DNA from: Aquicoccus porphyridii
GTDB lineage: Bacteria > Pseudomonadota > Alphaproteobacteria > Rhodobacterales > Rhodobacteraceae
DNA: 64,000 nt
NCBI RefSeq assembly: GCF_008369105.1
Contig: NZ_VINQ01000011.1
Location: 111,345-175,344, forward strand
Direction of reading: 5' to 3'
This document shows positions 18,309-27,108 of the stretch, in pieces. Position numbers and translations under genes: made by a program. The notes under the pieces were generated by a model, which ran no database searches, was not told where the DNA came from, and saw only the letters and a program-made list of their open reading frames with translations. Every line of letters begins with the position of its first letter. Positions within the stretch are counted from its first letter, which is position 1.

Positions 18309-19208
18309 GGCGTCGTTGCACCACTCTGACGACGGAGGATTCACATCCTGAAGCCATGCGGTTACACGAGTTGCATGAGCGAGCCGCCTCCCGCCCGCTA
18401 TCGCACCACGAACTGGCCCAGCTACAACGCATCGCTGCGCAAGCGGGGCTCTCTGCTGATCTGGGTGGACAAGGACATGACCTTGCACGCGCCGCGTGAT
18501 GGGCGGCCTGGACGGCCAGCGGCGTTCTCCGACGCTGCCATGCAATTCTGCCTGTCGACCAAGATCCTGTTCAAGCTCCCCCTGCGCCAGACCGCCGAGA
18601 TGGTAGCGAGCCTGCTGAAACTGGCGGGGCTGGACTGGTCCGTGCCGGACTTTTCCACCCTGTGCCGCCGACAGAAGGCCCTGGCCGCGCAGGTTCCCCA
18701 TCGCCGTGCCGATGGGCCGTTGAATCTGCGCGTGGACAGCCCTGTGCTGCCAGACCTGCTCGGCCAGATTCCCGGGGACGAGCAGATCGCCACGGTGACC
18801 GCCGACGGCGCCTACGACACGCGCCGCTGCCACAAGGCCCTCATCGCGCGTGATGCTGTGCCGATCATTCCGATCCGCAAGAACGGGCGGCTATGGAAGG
18901 ATGACTGTCCGGCGGCACGCGCCAGAAACGAGACCCTGCGCGCGACGCGATACTATGGTCGGGCGTTCAGGAAGCGCTGGACCGGATACCACGCCCGCAG
19001 CCGCATCGAGGCGAAAATGCGCTGCCTGAAAGCCTTCGGCGAACGCATCGCCGCGAGCGACCCTGACCGACAGACCGCCGAAATCCACATCCGCATCGCA
19101 CTCATGAACCGCTTCTCTGCCCTCGGCACCGCCGAGATCATCCGCGTGGCTCGACAATGACGGGGCAAGGGGCAGTCACGCCCAACGCGTGAATTGCGCA
19201 ACAACGCC
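18309..19208 (+). mobile_element. IS5-family insertion sequence, internally deleted
   Basis: Bounded by imperfect terminal inverted repeats: GGCGTCGTTGCACCA on the left and, read inward from the right end, GGCGTTGTTGCGCAA. One transposase gene occupies most of it. The element is about 900 bp, shorter than I would expect for its relatives, because the transposase lacks a central segment. No clear target duplication can be assigned. A second copy of the left end is found at about 63853. Confidence 0.8.
18375..19160 (+). pseudogene. IS5-family transposase with central in-frame deletion
   Basis: A 261-residue DDE transposase that is open throughout. The N-terminal domain (MSEPPPARYRTTNWPSYNAS) and C-terminal part (TADGAYDTRRCHKAL, YHARSRIEAKMRCLKAFGER) match IS5-family enzymes. 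From family knowledge roughly 45-50 residues normally lie between LRVDST and DGDSPVLPDLL; here the text runs LRVDSPVLPDLL. The join falls on a short GACAGC-type repeat, so a slippage or recombination deletion is likely. Part of the RNase H-like core would be lost, so the protein is probably inactive although the reading frame survived. Confidence 0.75.
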
Positions 19209-19264
19209 CCGTGCCGAGGGCAAGGCGATCATAAACCCAAACGGCACAGGAAACGATTTCGCGT

Positions 19265-19355
19265 GGAAAACGAAACCCCTTCAGGCGCGGCATCGATGGT
19301 GGTATCTTCACGGCTCAGCAGGTACCCCCATCACAAGACGCAAACAACTTGGCAA
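19265..19355. repeat. 91-bp inverted repeat, right copy
   Basis: The counterpart of 18167-18257 in opposite orientation (83 of 91 identical). The frame that gives AQQVPPSQDANNLA in the left copy is open here too and runs on to a TGA that overlaps the ATG of the Mur-ligase fusion gene at 19411, which would allow translational coupling. Here the codon equivalent to the left copy's ATG is ACG. Confidence 0.9.
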
Positions 19356-19410
19356 GGCCTTTCAAACAGTTCACCATGCAGCAGAAGCTATGCATGAACA
19401 TTAATCCCCC

Positions 19411-22400
19411 ATGAATGACGCTGCCACCTCCCAAATTCTGGATGAGATCCTCCCGCGGATATCCTCACTGCCAGACCCATACCCGCGTTATGTTGTTTTC
19501 GTTTCGGCGACAGATGGTGACAACCGCGCCCGCGTCAAGACAATCACGGCCTCAAGCCTGATCGGCTTGCGTGAAGGGCTGCAAGAAAAGGAACTCGCGC
19601 AGTTGCTCAGCGCACGTCATGTGCGGTTGGACTGGGTGACTTCTGTGCAGGTGATTTCCTTCGCCGCCTACAAAGCCGCGTTGCAGAAAGTGAAGCGCAA
19701 CTATAGCCGCAAAGGGGTATCTCTGGATGCTGATTTCCGGCATGCGGTAACCGAAGGAGAGCTGAATGGCAGCGCCTTGTTCTACAAAGGTGCCCAAGTT
19801 CCGCACTGTGAAATAAATCTCAACAACTTTGGGGTTTATTGGAAAAGGCGTTTTGGCCAAACGTTCGAGCCCCCAGAAAATTCCGACACCGTTTATCTTT
19901 TCACATCTGATGGCCTGTTCAGTGATCGTGACAACGGCGAACTTCATACGCTCATGCCGTCTGGTCTCAATGGTGGACGGCGTGTGTTCGACCTCAACCA
20001 GGCGGGAAATCTCGATTTTCTGATACTTGAAAGTGCCACCTATCTCGCGGCCCAGGTCAACGAGAACGGCATGTTTCACTATGGCAGGTACCCATGCTTC
20101 GATCGCCCGATCAACCACTACAACACGCTGCGCCACGCCAGCAGCACCTACGCGCTGTGCGAAGCCTACGAGTTGATCCAAAGCGATGATATACGCGTGG
20201 CCATTGAACGGTCTTTGAAGCGGATCGCGAAATACCTTGTCAAGTACAGCAACGGACCGGCCGGAGCGTCGGCTTACCTGATGGATACAGGCAAGGAGGT
20301 CAAGCTCGGAGGAAACGCTGTCGCCATTTTGGCGTACTGCAAGTTCTCCGAGGTGACGGGAGATAAATCCGTACTCGAACTGGCACGTCGCTTGGGCAAC
20401 GGTATCCTGTCCATGCAACAAGAGAACGGCGGCTTTTGTCATATCCTGGATGCGGACAGCCTGACTCCGAAGGAGGACTTTCGCACGATTTACTATGACG
20501 GAGAGGCTGCATTCGGGCTCATGCGGCTTTACGGTGCAACGGGTGAAAAGCGCTGGCTAGATGCGGCCCGCCGTGCTGTGGATCATTTTATCTCCAAGGA
20601 CTATTGGCAGTACAATGACCACTGGCTGGCATATTGTGTGAACGAACTTTCCTGTTATCACAGCGACCCGGAATATGTATCTTTCGGCGTCCGCAACGTC
20701 CGGGATTACCTCCCCTTTATCCGCGACCGGATTACCACCTTTCCCACGCTGCTGGAGCTGTGTTGCGCCACCCGTCTGCTGGTGCAGAGATCGTTGCAGG
20801 ATCCGTCTCTGGTCCCGGTCGTTGACGCGCTCGATCTCAGTGCTTTTCGAGAGGCGATGGAACACAGGGCCCAATACCTGACAAACGGGTTCTTCTTCCC
20901 CGAAGTCGCCATGTATTTCCGGAACCCCGCCTCTGTGACCGGTAGCTTCTTTATTCGCCATCATGGCTTCCGGGTGCGAATTGACGATGTCGAACATTAC
21001 CTGTCCGGACTGATCGCTTATCGCTCTTATCTGAAAGAGCGGGACAGCTTCATCGACTGTTGCGAACAGCAGAAGCGTCGACTCGCCGACAGAGCAAGAC
21101 AAGCGCGCTGGTCCTCAACAGACATCACCAGCCTTCTGGAGGGTGCAGAATGGCTCCGCCCGCCGACGTCCGCGTTAGAGCTGAATGGCGTTTCTACCTA
21201 TGCCCCAAGCTTTCGTGAGGATGATATCGTATTCGCCCGGCACCCGGACGACAGGTTTGGCATTCCCTATGAAGAGTTGGAAGAAAACCAGATTATTCCG
21301 CGGCTCGCGATTGTGAGCAATGACGGCGGGGTCTCGGTCAAGGCAGATTCCGTCTTGCGCGTTCCCGATATGCGCGCCGCCTTGATTGCCTTGGCAAAGG
21401 ATGCGCGCAAATCACTCACGGGGCCGGTCGTGGGCGTGACGGGCAGTGCAGGAAAGACCAGTGTAACGGCCATGATTGCGCATTGCCTTGGCGGCGTCGG
21501 CAAGGTTCACAGCACGCGTTTCAGTGCCAACATGGTGCGCGGCCTCGCCTGGAACCTTTGTTGTGCCCCCGTAGATACGGAATATTGCGTTCTGGAAATG
21601 GCAATCGGGCAGATGCAGGAAAATACCCGACTGGCGCGGCCGGACATCGCGTTGTTCACCAACATCCACCCGGCCCATCTGATCCATCACAAAGATACAG
21701 CCACCATCGCACGTAGAAAGGCACATATTTTCTCGGCAATGCCCGACGATGGTGTTGCTATCCTTAACCGGAATATGAACGAATATGAGATCGTCGAAGC
21801 TGCTGCAAAGGACAAAGGACTCCGAGTTGTGACCTACGGATGGTCGGATGCCTCCGATATTTTTCCCATAGTCTCGACACCCTCGGCACAGGAGGTCACG
21901 CTGGAAGCCTTCGGCAAGCGCCACGTTGTTCCAATCGTCGGTGCGGGGAGCTACGCGGTTGAGAATACGATGGCAGTCGTTGCGGTCATCAGTGTACTGC
22001 GCCAGCCAATCGAGCCTGTGCTCAAACGTCTGACGACTTTTGCCAGGGACATCGGCCGTGGCCAGATTATCGAATTGGCAACCCCGGGGACGCCGGCGAG
22101 GATCATAGATCATTCCTATAACGCAAACCCGGCCTCGATGCGTGCGGCACTGGATGAAATGTTTGCGATGCCATGCAGTGGAAAACGCGTGGCTATCCTC
22201 GGCGATATGGCTGAACTCGGCGAGGAGAGCCAGTCGGAACATACCGAGCTTCTCAAGTTCCTCGAAGAGAAACCCTTGGAATCCGTATATCTTGTCGGAG
22301 ATGAATTCAAAGCGAGTATCTCTGCGGTTGGCGATGATGGAAGGTTCAGAACCACGGATCTCGGCGATCTCGAGAATATCCTGACTCAACAGGTTTCCCC

Positions 22401-22476
22401 AGGTGATGTCATCCTGGTGAAAGGCTCAAACAGCACTGGCCTGTTTCAACATCTTGAAAAGTTCAGAACGTCATAG
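19411..22476 (+). CDS. Fusion protein: helical-toroid-like region plus MurF-like ligase
   Basis: A 1021-residue protein of unknown role. Residues about 1-200 are not recognised. Residues about 215-560 (NTLRHASSTYALCEAYE, NAVAILAYCKF, EKRWLDAARRAVDHF) look like an alpha/alpha-toroid of the six-hairpin glycosidase or epimerase type. Residues about 600-1021 are MurF-like: P-loop GVTGSAGKTS near 675, LFTNIHPAHLIHHKD, an ILNRNM segment, and HSYNANPASM near 900. Mur-type ligases use ATP to form an amide bond between a carboxylate and an amine, so joining an amino acid to a sugar acid polymer is possible (inference). No signal peptide or membrane segment is seen. The ATG at 19411 has only a weak ribosome site. 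G+C is visibly lower than in neighbours, and mobile-element debris lies on both sides, suggesting transfer. Confidence 0.7.
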   Translation: MNDAATSQILDEILPRISSLPDPYPRYVVFVSATDGDNRARVKTITASSLIGLREGLQEKELAQLLSARHVRLDWVTSVQVISFAAYKAALQKVKRNYSRKGVSLDADFRHAVTEGELNGSALFYKGAQVPHCEINLNNFGVYWKRRFGQTFEPPENSDTVYLFTSDGLFSDRDNGELHTLMPSGLNGGRRVFDLNQAGNLDFLILESATYLAAQVNENGMFHYGRYPCFDRPINHYNTLRHASSTYALCEAYELIQSDDIRVAIERSLKRIAKYLVKYSNGPAGASAYLMDTGKEVKLGGNAVAILAYCKFSEVTGDKSVLELARRLGNGILSMQQENGGFCHILDADSLTPKEDFRTIYYDGEAAFGLMRLYGATGEKRWLDAARRAVDHFISKDYWQYNDHWLAYCVNELSCYHSDPEYVSFGVRNVRDYLPFIRDRITTFPTLLELCCATRLLVQRSLQDPSLVPVVDALDLSAFREAMEHRAQYLTNGFFFPEVAMYFRNPASVTGSFFIRHHGFRVRIDDVEHYLSGLIAYRSYLKERDSFIDCCEQQKRRLADRARQARWSSTDITSLLEGAEWLRPPTSALELNGVSTYAPSFREDDIVFARHPDDRFGIPYEELEENQIIPRLAIVSNDGGVSVKADSVLRVPDMRAALIALAKDARKSLTGPVVGVTGSAGKTSVTAMIAHCLGGVGKVHSTRFSANMVRGLAWNLCCAPVDTEYCVLEMAIGQMQENTRLARPDIALFTNIHPAHLIHHKDTATIARRKAHIFSAMPDDGVAILNRNMNEYEIVEAAAKDKGLRVVTYGWSDASDIFPIVSTPSAQEVTLEAFGKRHVVPIVGAGSYAVENTMAVVAVISVLRQPIEPVLKRLTTFARDIGRGQIIELATPGTPARIIDHSYNANPASMRAALDEMFAMPCSGKRVAILGDMAELGEESQSEHTELLKFLEEKPLESVYLVGDEFKASISAVGDDGRFRTTDLGDLENILTQQVSPGDVILVKGSNSTGLFQHLEKFRTS

Positions 22477-22489
22477 CCGAACTGCAAAG

Positions 22490-22882
22490 CCACGTCACAA
22501 TGGTCAAACGCCCGGCGCACATTTTGCAGCCTGCATTCGGCATGACCGGACCCGTCCGAACGACAAATGGCATCTGGACGAGGTCGTAATCGCGATGGGT
22601 GGTGTGAAACACCGGCTCTGGCGCGCTGTGGATGCCAGCGGTGACACGCTCATATCCTTGTCCAGACACGTCGCAATGCCAAAGCCGCCAGGCGGTTTTT
22701 CATGCACCTCATCGCACCCCGCGCGTCGTGATCACTGACAAGCTTCGCAGCTACATCAAGCCGATCGCGCGCTTGGCACCCAGAGCCGATCGCCGAGCCC
22801 GCAAGGGCCTCAACAGCTTGATCGAGGGCAGCCACAGGCCGACACGAAAGCGTGAGAAGATCATGGGCCGGTTCAAATCCCC
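22490..22882 (+). pseudogene. IS6-family transposase remnant
   Basis: The three frames together rebuild the middle of an IS6 (IS26-like) transposase: TRPNDKWHLDEVVIAMGG and KHRLWRAVD in one frame, RRNAKAARRFFMHL in another after a frameshift near 22650, and RVVITDKLRSY through GSHRPTRKREKIMGRFKSP after a second shift near 22725. The N-terminal helix-turn-helix part and the C-terminal end are absent. It begins about 15 bp after the Mur-ligase fusion stop and is cut off where the IS110 remnant begins. It is non-functional. Confidence 0.85.
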
Positions 22883-22894
22883 TAGCAACTGTAT

Positions 22895-23118
22895 CTATTC
22901 GCCCGACTGAATCTGCCAAGGCTTGCCGGTTTTGATGATCGCGTTTGCGATCGTGACCCGCCTTCGCGCGATTGCGATAATGACCAGCTTGTGCGGCTTT
23001 CCGCGCTCTTTGAGATGCTTTGCGACTGGCTTGAGAACTGGATTGTGGCAGGCGGCAGCGAGTGCGGTTTGGAACAGCACATGTCGGAGAGGCCGTCGTC
23101 CACCTGTGATTGTTCCCC
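22895..23118 (-). pseudogene. IS110-family transposase C-terminal fragment
   Basis: On the minus strand about 74 codons up to the stop at 22895 read GGRRPLRHVLFQTALAA, CHNPVLKPVAKHLKERG, KPHKLVIIAIARR and VTIANAII, the typical C-terminal domain of IS110 transposases. The N-terminal RuvC-like domain is missing. It is sandwiched between the IS6 remnant and a DUF262 gene fragment, so it marks a rearrangement breakpoint on each side. Confidence 0.85.
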
Positions 23119-23129
23119 TACCGGCCCTT

Positions 23130-23745
23130 GTGTCAGCTATGGGCTACGGTTTCATACCCTTCCGCCCCGCACTGATCATCGCCACCACTGGTTTCGCTTG
23201 GGTGATATGCTGAACTTCAAGTCCGAAGATCAGTTGGAAGGGTTGATCGAGACGAGGCTGGCAGAGCTGCATCATGGAATGACAGCCTTTGAGCGCGACC
23301 TCATCTGGTCAGCCCTGCATCACTTGCACCAGGTGATCTGGGCGGACGACGTGGTGAATTACTACATCGAATCCAGCCGCTCTGTGGACCGAGTGCTCGA
23401 CATCTTCGTGCGCGCCAATGACGGCGGCACCAAGCTCTCCAAGTCAGATCTCCTGATGTCCATGATTACGTCGAAATGGGAGAACGGATCGGCTCGGGAT
23501 GCCGTGTTCGGATTTGTCGATCACATCAACAAGGGTCTGGGGCACGAGAACAAGATCACCAAGGATTTTGTTATGAAAGCCTGCCTGGTGCTGTGTGGCT
23601 TCGACGTGAAATACAACGTTTCGAATTTCACCACGCAGTCGATCACCGACATCGAACGGAAATGGCCCGCCATCAAGGATGCAATCGAACGCACATTCCG
23701 GTTCCTCAACGGCTTGTTGATGGGCGTCTTTCCGTCCGTGCAGGA
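23130..23745 (+). pseudogene. DUF262 (GmrSD-like) gene fragment
   Basis: The open frame carries WFRLGDMLNF, a long middle, VLDIFVRANDGGTKLSKSDL, LMSMITSKW, FGFVDHINKGLG and CLVLCGFDVKYNVSNFTT. These match the later half of DUF262 proteins, some of which are GmrSD-type modification-dependent nucleases or parts of phage-defence systems. The DUF262 N-terminal catalytic motifs are absent, and the C-terminus stops at FLNGLLMG, after which the frame runs antisense into acdS. Truncated at both ends, it is probably a defence-gene relic. Confidence 0.78.
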
Positions 23746-23747
23746 GA

Positions 23748-24767
23748 TCAGCCGTCCCTGTAGTAGTAGCTATACCCGTTCAGCGCCGGGGCACCGCCAA
23801 GATGGGCGTAAAGAACCTTGGAACCTTTCGGGAAGAAGCCTTTCTTGGCGAGGTCGATCATACCTTGCATGGATTTGCCCTCGTAAACCGGGTCCGTCAT
23901 CATCGCTTCCGTCTTTGCAGCAAGACGGATGGCGTCATTGGTTTCCTCGGACGGCACACCATATGCCGGGTAAGCGTAGTCCGGGTTGATGTGGATTTCA
24001 TCATCTCGGACTCTGCGCCCAAGGCCAACCAGATCAGCGGCGTTGTCGACGATTTCTCGCACCTGCGCGCGAGTCTGATCGAGCGTGCCCGAGGCATCGA
24101 TCCCAATTACCCGGTCTGCACGATCCTGAGCTGCGAAACCAACGATCATGCCTCCTTGGGTCGAGCCGGTCACAACACAAACAACGATATAGTCGAACTT
24201 GAATCCAAGCTTTGTCTCTTGCTCGGCGACTTCCTCGGCAAAGCCGACATAGCCAAGCCCGCCATATTTGTGAACAGACGCACCCGCTGGGATCGCGTAA
24301 GGCTTGCCGCCTGCGTCTTTCACGGATTGGATCGCATCTTCCCAGCTTTTGCGGATGCCGATATCAAAACCATCATCCACGAGACGACTGTCTGCCCCCA
24401 TGAGGCGGGTCATCATAATGTTGCCCACGCGATCATAAACGGCGTCATAGTGCGGGACCCATTTCTCTTGGATCACCACGCACTTCATACCGATCTTCGC
24501 AGCGGTCGCAGCCACCATACGCGTATGGTTCGACTGAACACCGCCAATAGAAACCAGCGTATCCGCCCCGCTCGCGATGGCATCAGGCATGATATATTCA
24601 AGCTTTCGGAGCTTGTTGCCACCGAAGGCCAGCCCAGAGTTGCAATCCTCGCGCTTTGCATAGAACTCCACTTCGGCACCGACGGCTTCTGTGAGCCGTG
24701 GTAAATGCTCGATGGCAGTCTTGCCGAAGGTGAGCGGGTAGCGTTCGAATCTATCAAGCAACGACAT
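23748..24767 (-). CDS. acdS: 1-aminocyclopropane-1-carboxylate deaminase
   Basis: A 339-residue PLP enzyme that cleaves ACC, the ethylene precursor, to 2-oxobutyrate and ammonia. The PLP lysine is in [11 protein letters not shown]. The residues that separate true ACC deaminases from D-cysteine desulfhydrases are present: Glu in PVYEGKSM (about 296) and Leu in AHLGGAPAL (about 323), where desulfhydrases have Ser/Thr and Thr. The ATG at 24767 has a CAGGAG ribosome site. It is divergent from an AcdR-like regulator across an AT-rich gap holding a palindrome. The stop abuts the DUF262 fragment. A bacterium that meets ACC from algae or plants could use it as a nitrogen source. Confidence 0.92.
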   Translation of the reverse strand: MSLLDRFERYPLTFGKTAIEHLPRLTEAVGAEVEFYAKREDCNSGLAFGGNKLRKLEYIMPDAIASGADTLVSIGGVQSNHTRMVAATAAKIGMKCVVIQEKWVPHYDAVYDRVGNIMMTRLMGADSRLVDDGFDIGIRKSWEDAIQSVKDAGGKPYAIPAGASVHKYGGLGYVGFAEEVAEQETKLGFKFDYIVVCVVTGSTQGGMIVGFAAQDRADRVIGIDASGTLDQTRAQVREIVDNAADLVGLGRRVRDDEIHINPDYAYPAYGVPSEETNDAIRLAAKTEAMMTDPVYEGKSMQGMIDLAKKGFFPKGSKVLYAHLGGAPALNGYSYYYRDG

Positions 24768-24859
24768 GGGCGATCTCCTGTTTTCCTTTTGGAAGATGCT
24801 AACAGGCTAGTTGTGATGAGTGCTTTCAAAATTGCTATTTTATTTTACAAAAAGATCAG

Positions 24860-24877
24860 AATGATTGATTAATCATT
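24860..24877. promoter_or_regulatory. Palindromic candidate operator between acdS and acdR
   Basis: The sequence AATGATT-GATT-AATCATT has exact 7-base inverted arms around a 4-base spacer, within a strongly AT-rich 138-bp divergent promoter region. Its place fits an AcdR/Lrp binding site for acdS control. Confidence 0.6.
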
Positions 24878-24897
24878 CCCGTAAAAGGATATTTTAT

Positions 24898-24924
24898 ATG
24901 CCAAAATGGAAGAATCTTTCATGA
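24898..24924 (+). CDS. Possible 8-residue leader peptide ahead of acdR
   Basis: ATG at 24898 opens MPKWKNLS and stops with a TGA that overlaps the ATG at 24921 (ATGA). The AAAAGGA ribosome site at 24883-24889 is 8 bp from this ATG, a better distance than to either acdR start. It may couple translation to acdR, or be chance. Confidence 0.35.
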   Translation: MPKWKNLS

Positions 24925-25382
24925 ACAACCTCAATCGAATCGACCGCAACATCCTTCGCCACCTTCAAGCCGATGGCCGACTGACAAACGCGGAGCTCGC
25001 CAGCGCAGTGAATGTCAGTCCCGCGACCTGCCACCGGCGCACTCAAGCGTTGTTTGACGCTGGCCATATCTCAAAGGTTATGGGCCATGTGAATCCTGCA
25101 TCGGTGGATCTTGGAACACTTGTGATGGTGGGCGTCGTGCTGGATCGCTCAACGCCAGAGAGTTTTGCCGCCTTTGAAGCAGCGGTGGACGGAATGTCTG
25201 AACTTCTCGATTGCCACCTCGTCGCTGGAGATTTTGACTACCTCCTGAAAATACGGGTGAAGGAGATGAAAGACTTCAACGAGATGCATACCAAGATGTT
25301 GATCGCATTGCCCGGTGTGCGGCAGATTAGGACCTTTTTTGTGCTTAAGGAGATCAAGGAGAACGCACCCCTCGCGTTTTGA
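24921..25382 (+). CDS. acdR: Lrp/AsnC family regulator, AcdR-like
   Basis: A 153-residue Lrp-type protein with helix-turn-helix (LNRIDRNILRHLQADGRLTN, then ELASAVNVSPATCHRRTQAL) and a RAM sensing domain with LVAGDFDYLLKIRV. It is divergent from acdS, the arrangement known for AcdR, which activates acdS in response to ACC. The start could also be the in-frame ATG at 24906; 24921 is preferred because Lrp proteins usually begin just before the LxRIDRNIL helix and because a short ORF ends there in an ATGA overlap. Confidence 0.82.
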   Translation: MNNLNRIDRNILRHLQADGRLTNAELASAVNVSPATCHRRTQALFDAGHISKVMGHVNPASVDLGTLVMVGVVLDRSTPESFAAFEAAVDGMSELLDCHLVAGDFDYLLKIRVKEMKDFNEMHTKMLIALPGVRQIRTFFVLKEIKENAPLAF

Positions 25383-25702
25383 GAACCGCCTTTCGCCGCG
25401 CTGCATCTGGTAACCGCTGACTCCTTGGTGCCGATCGAGACGAACGGCCCTCGGCGGACATCGGCGCCATACGCATCAGATGTCCGGAGAAGAGCCTAAA
25501 CGGATCAAGCCCGTGCCCGAATACCCAAGTTAAACTTGGCAAATGATGTAGGTTCCTTCAGGCTTGGGAAATAACGCTGCAGACAAATAAGCGGGAGGCT
25601 CTCCCCGTAGCCGACAGGAATAGCTGGTGACGACCGTGTTGGAACCGGGGTATAGACCAACGCAGGCACCGCCGCGTCCGGTCCGACGCCCTGAAGGACG
25701 TT
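25383..25702. other. 320-bp gap between acdR and tonB 3' ends
   Basis: No convincing gene in any frame. The only structure I see is a perfect palindrome at 25525-25539 (CCAAGTT-A-AACTTGG). Both flanking genes end here, so terminators are expected, but none with a clear T-tract is visible. Confidence 0.6.
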
Positions 25703-26725
25703 TCATCGCTTCAGCAGTATGGCCAGCGAGAAGGTGTAAGAGTTCCGAGACAATTCTCGGGGTGCGGACGGGAAGCGGGCAGCGCGGCGCACGGCGTCCA
25801 GGGCGGCTTGGTCCAAGATCGAATTGCCTGAGGACCGCCGGATACTGACGCCCAGCAACTGTCCGCTGCGCGAGATCGAGATTGCCAGACTGACCTGGCC
25901 GGACGCATTCGTGCCACGGGGGTAGCGCTTGGCGCGTTCGATGCTGGACCGGACCTTGGCCCCCCAGACGGCTTGCGCCTTGGCCTGTTGGCCCTCCGAT
26001 GCCGTCGCCGCTTGCGTGCTACCCGTCTGCCCCGCCTGGCTGCTGCCGCCGGACCCCGCGGCCCGCTGCGCGACGTGCCCGTGCGAGGTCTGCTCGGCCT
26101 TGCGCGCGTTCTCAGGCAGATCTGTCGGCCTTGGTGCGGTCGGGCGCTGTGGCGGGCGCAGCGACGCGATGGGGTTAACTTCAGACGGCGGGGGAGGCGC
26201 CGGCTCAGTGTCCACCGACGGTGCCTCGGTCATTTGTTCGGGTGGGACGGCCGTCATCGGTGCGCGCGTTTCTGGCCGGGACATTTCGGCCCGTGGCAGA
26301 TCAGGCGCGGGCATCGGGACCTCAGGGGAATTCGGACGGGTGATGTCCGGCGGGCTCGTCTGAGGGCGTGGCAGGGCGGCTTCTAGGTCCAGCCGGAGCA
26401 CCTCCGGCTCCGCCGGCGGCAGCGTGGCCATGCGCATCTCTGCCCGCGGCGCCTCTGCCAGGTCGATGCGCGGCAAGTCGGCGGCGGGGGCAACCTGGGC
26501 GGGCGCGGGACGTAGTTCCGGCTCACGAACCGGCGCCTGCGGTGGCGGGCGATCCCAGCTCTCCACCATCTCGGCCACGGTCGCGTCGGCCGCCTCGAGC
26601 GAGATCAGTGCCGTTCCGCCGGACCCGCCCGCGTCATGGCCCTCCTCGGAGGTCTGGGCGAACAGAACGACATGGACCAGTATCGCAAGCGCCGAGAAGG
26701 CTGTGGTTTCAACCAGGCGTTTCAT
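25703..26725 (-). CDS. tonB: TonB family energy-transducing protein
   Basis: A 340-residue periplasm-spanning protein that transmits energy from ExbBD to outer-membrane receptors. It has a single N-terminal membrane segment (about residues 8-24), a long proline-rich linker (about 55-215, with many RP, PP and PAP repeats) and a C-terminal TonB domain starting near VRSSIERAKRYP, including GQVSLAISISRSGQLLGVSI and FPSAPRELSRNSYTFSLAI. It is the last gene of the iron operon, overlapping the second exbD by four bases (ATGA). Confidence 0.88.
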   Translation of the reverse strand: MKRLVETTAFSALAILVHVVLFAQTSEEGHDAGGSGGTALISLEAADATVAEMVESWDRPPPQAPVREPELRPAPAQVAPAADLPRIDLAEAPRAEMRMATLPPAEPEVLRLDLEAALPRPQTSPPDITRPNSPEVPMPAPDLPRAEMSRPETRAPMTAVPPEQMTEAPSVDTEPAPPPPSEVNPIASLRPPQRPTAPRPTDLPENARKAEQTSHGHVAQRAAGSGGSSQAGQTGSTQAATASEGQQAKAQAVWGAKVRSSIERAKRYPRGTNASGQVSLAISISRSGQLLGVSIRRSSGNSILDQAALDAVRRAARFPSAPRELSRNSYTFSLAILLKR

Positions 26726-27105
26726 TTGCGTGCCACCACCAGCTCGACGCGCGACAGGCCCGCCCGGGACAGATCGCGCAGGATTGCGGCGAGTTTTTTC
26801 GCCTCAAGCCCTGAATCGGCGCGCAACTGGATGACGGAATCCACCGCCTGCTGTCCGGCCAGGGCGGCGATCGCTCGCGCCCCCTCGTGCCCGTCAAAAG
26901 CGATCCGGCCTTCACCGCTGACGAACAGGATCAGTTCCGCCTCCGCTACCGCGTCGATCTCCGCTTCTGGCGGTTCCACCGCGAAGGGCTCAGGCGAGAC
27001 CAATTGCGAAGTCATTAGGAAAAAAATGAGCAACAGGAACACCACGTTGATCATGGGTACGATGGATTCACCGTGGGGGGGCTTGGCCGGTTCGCTCAGA
27101 TCCAT
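26722..27105 (-). CDS. exbD: ExbD/TolR family biopolymer transport protein (second copy)
   Basis: A 127-residue single-pass inner-membrane protein: short cytoplasmic N-terminus, membrane helix (VPMINVVFLLLIFFLMTSQ) and periplasmic domain ending VELVVARK. In the usual proton-channel aspartate position (MIDVVF in the first copy) this copy has Asn (MINVVF), so the conserved Asp of ExbD is replaced. It starts 3 bp after the first exbD. Confidence 0.85.
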   Translation of the reverse strand: MDLSEPAKPPHGESIVPMINVVFLLLIFFLMTSQLVSPEPFAVEPPEAEIDAVAEAELILFVSGEGRIAFDGHEGARAIAALAGQQAVDSVIQLRADSGLEAKKLAAILRDLSRAGLSRVELVVARK

Positions 27106-27108
27106 GAC

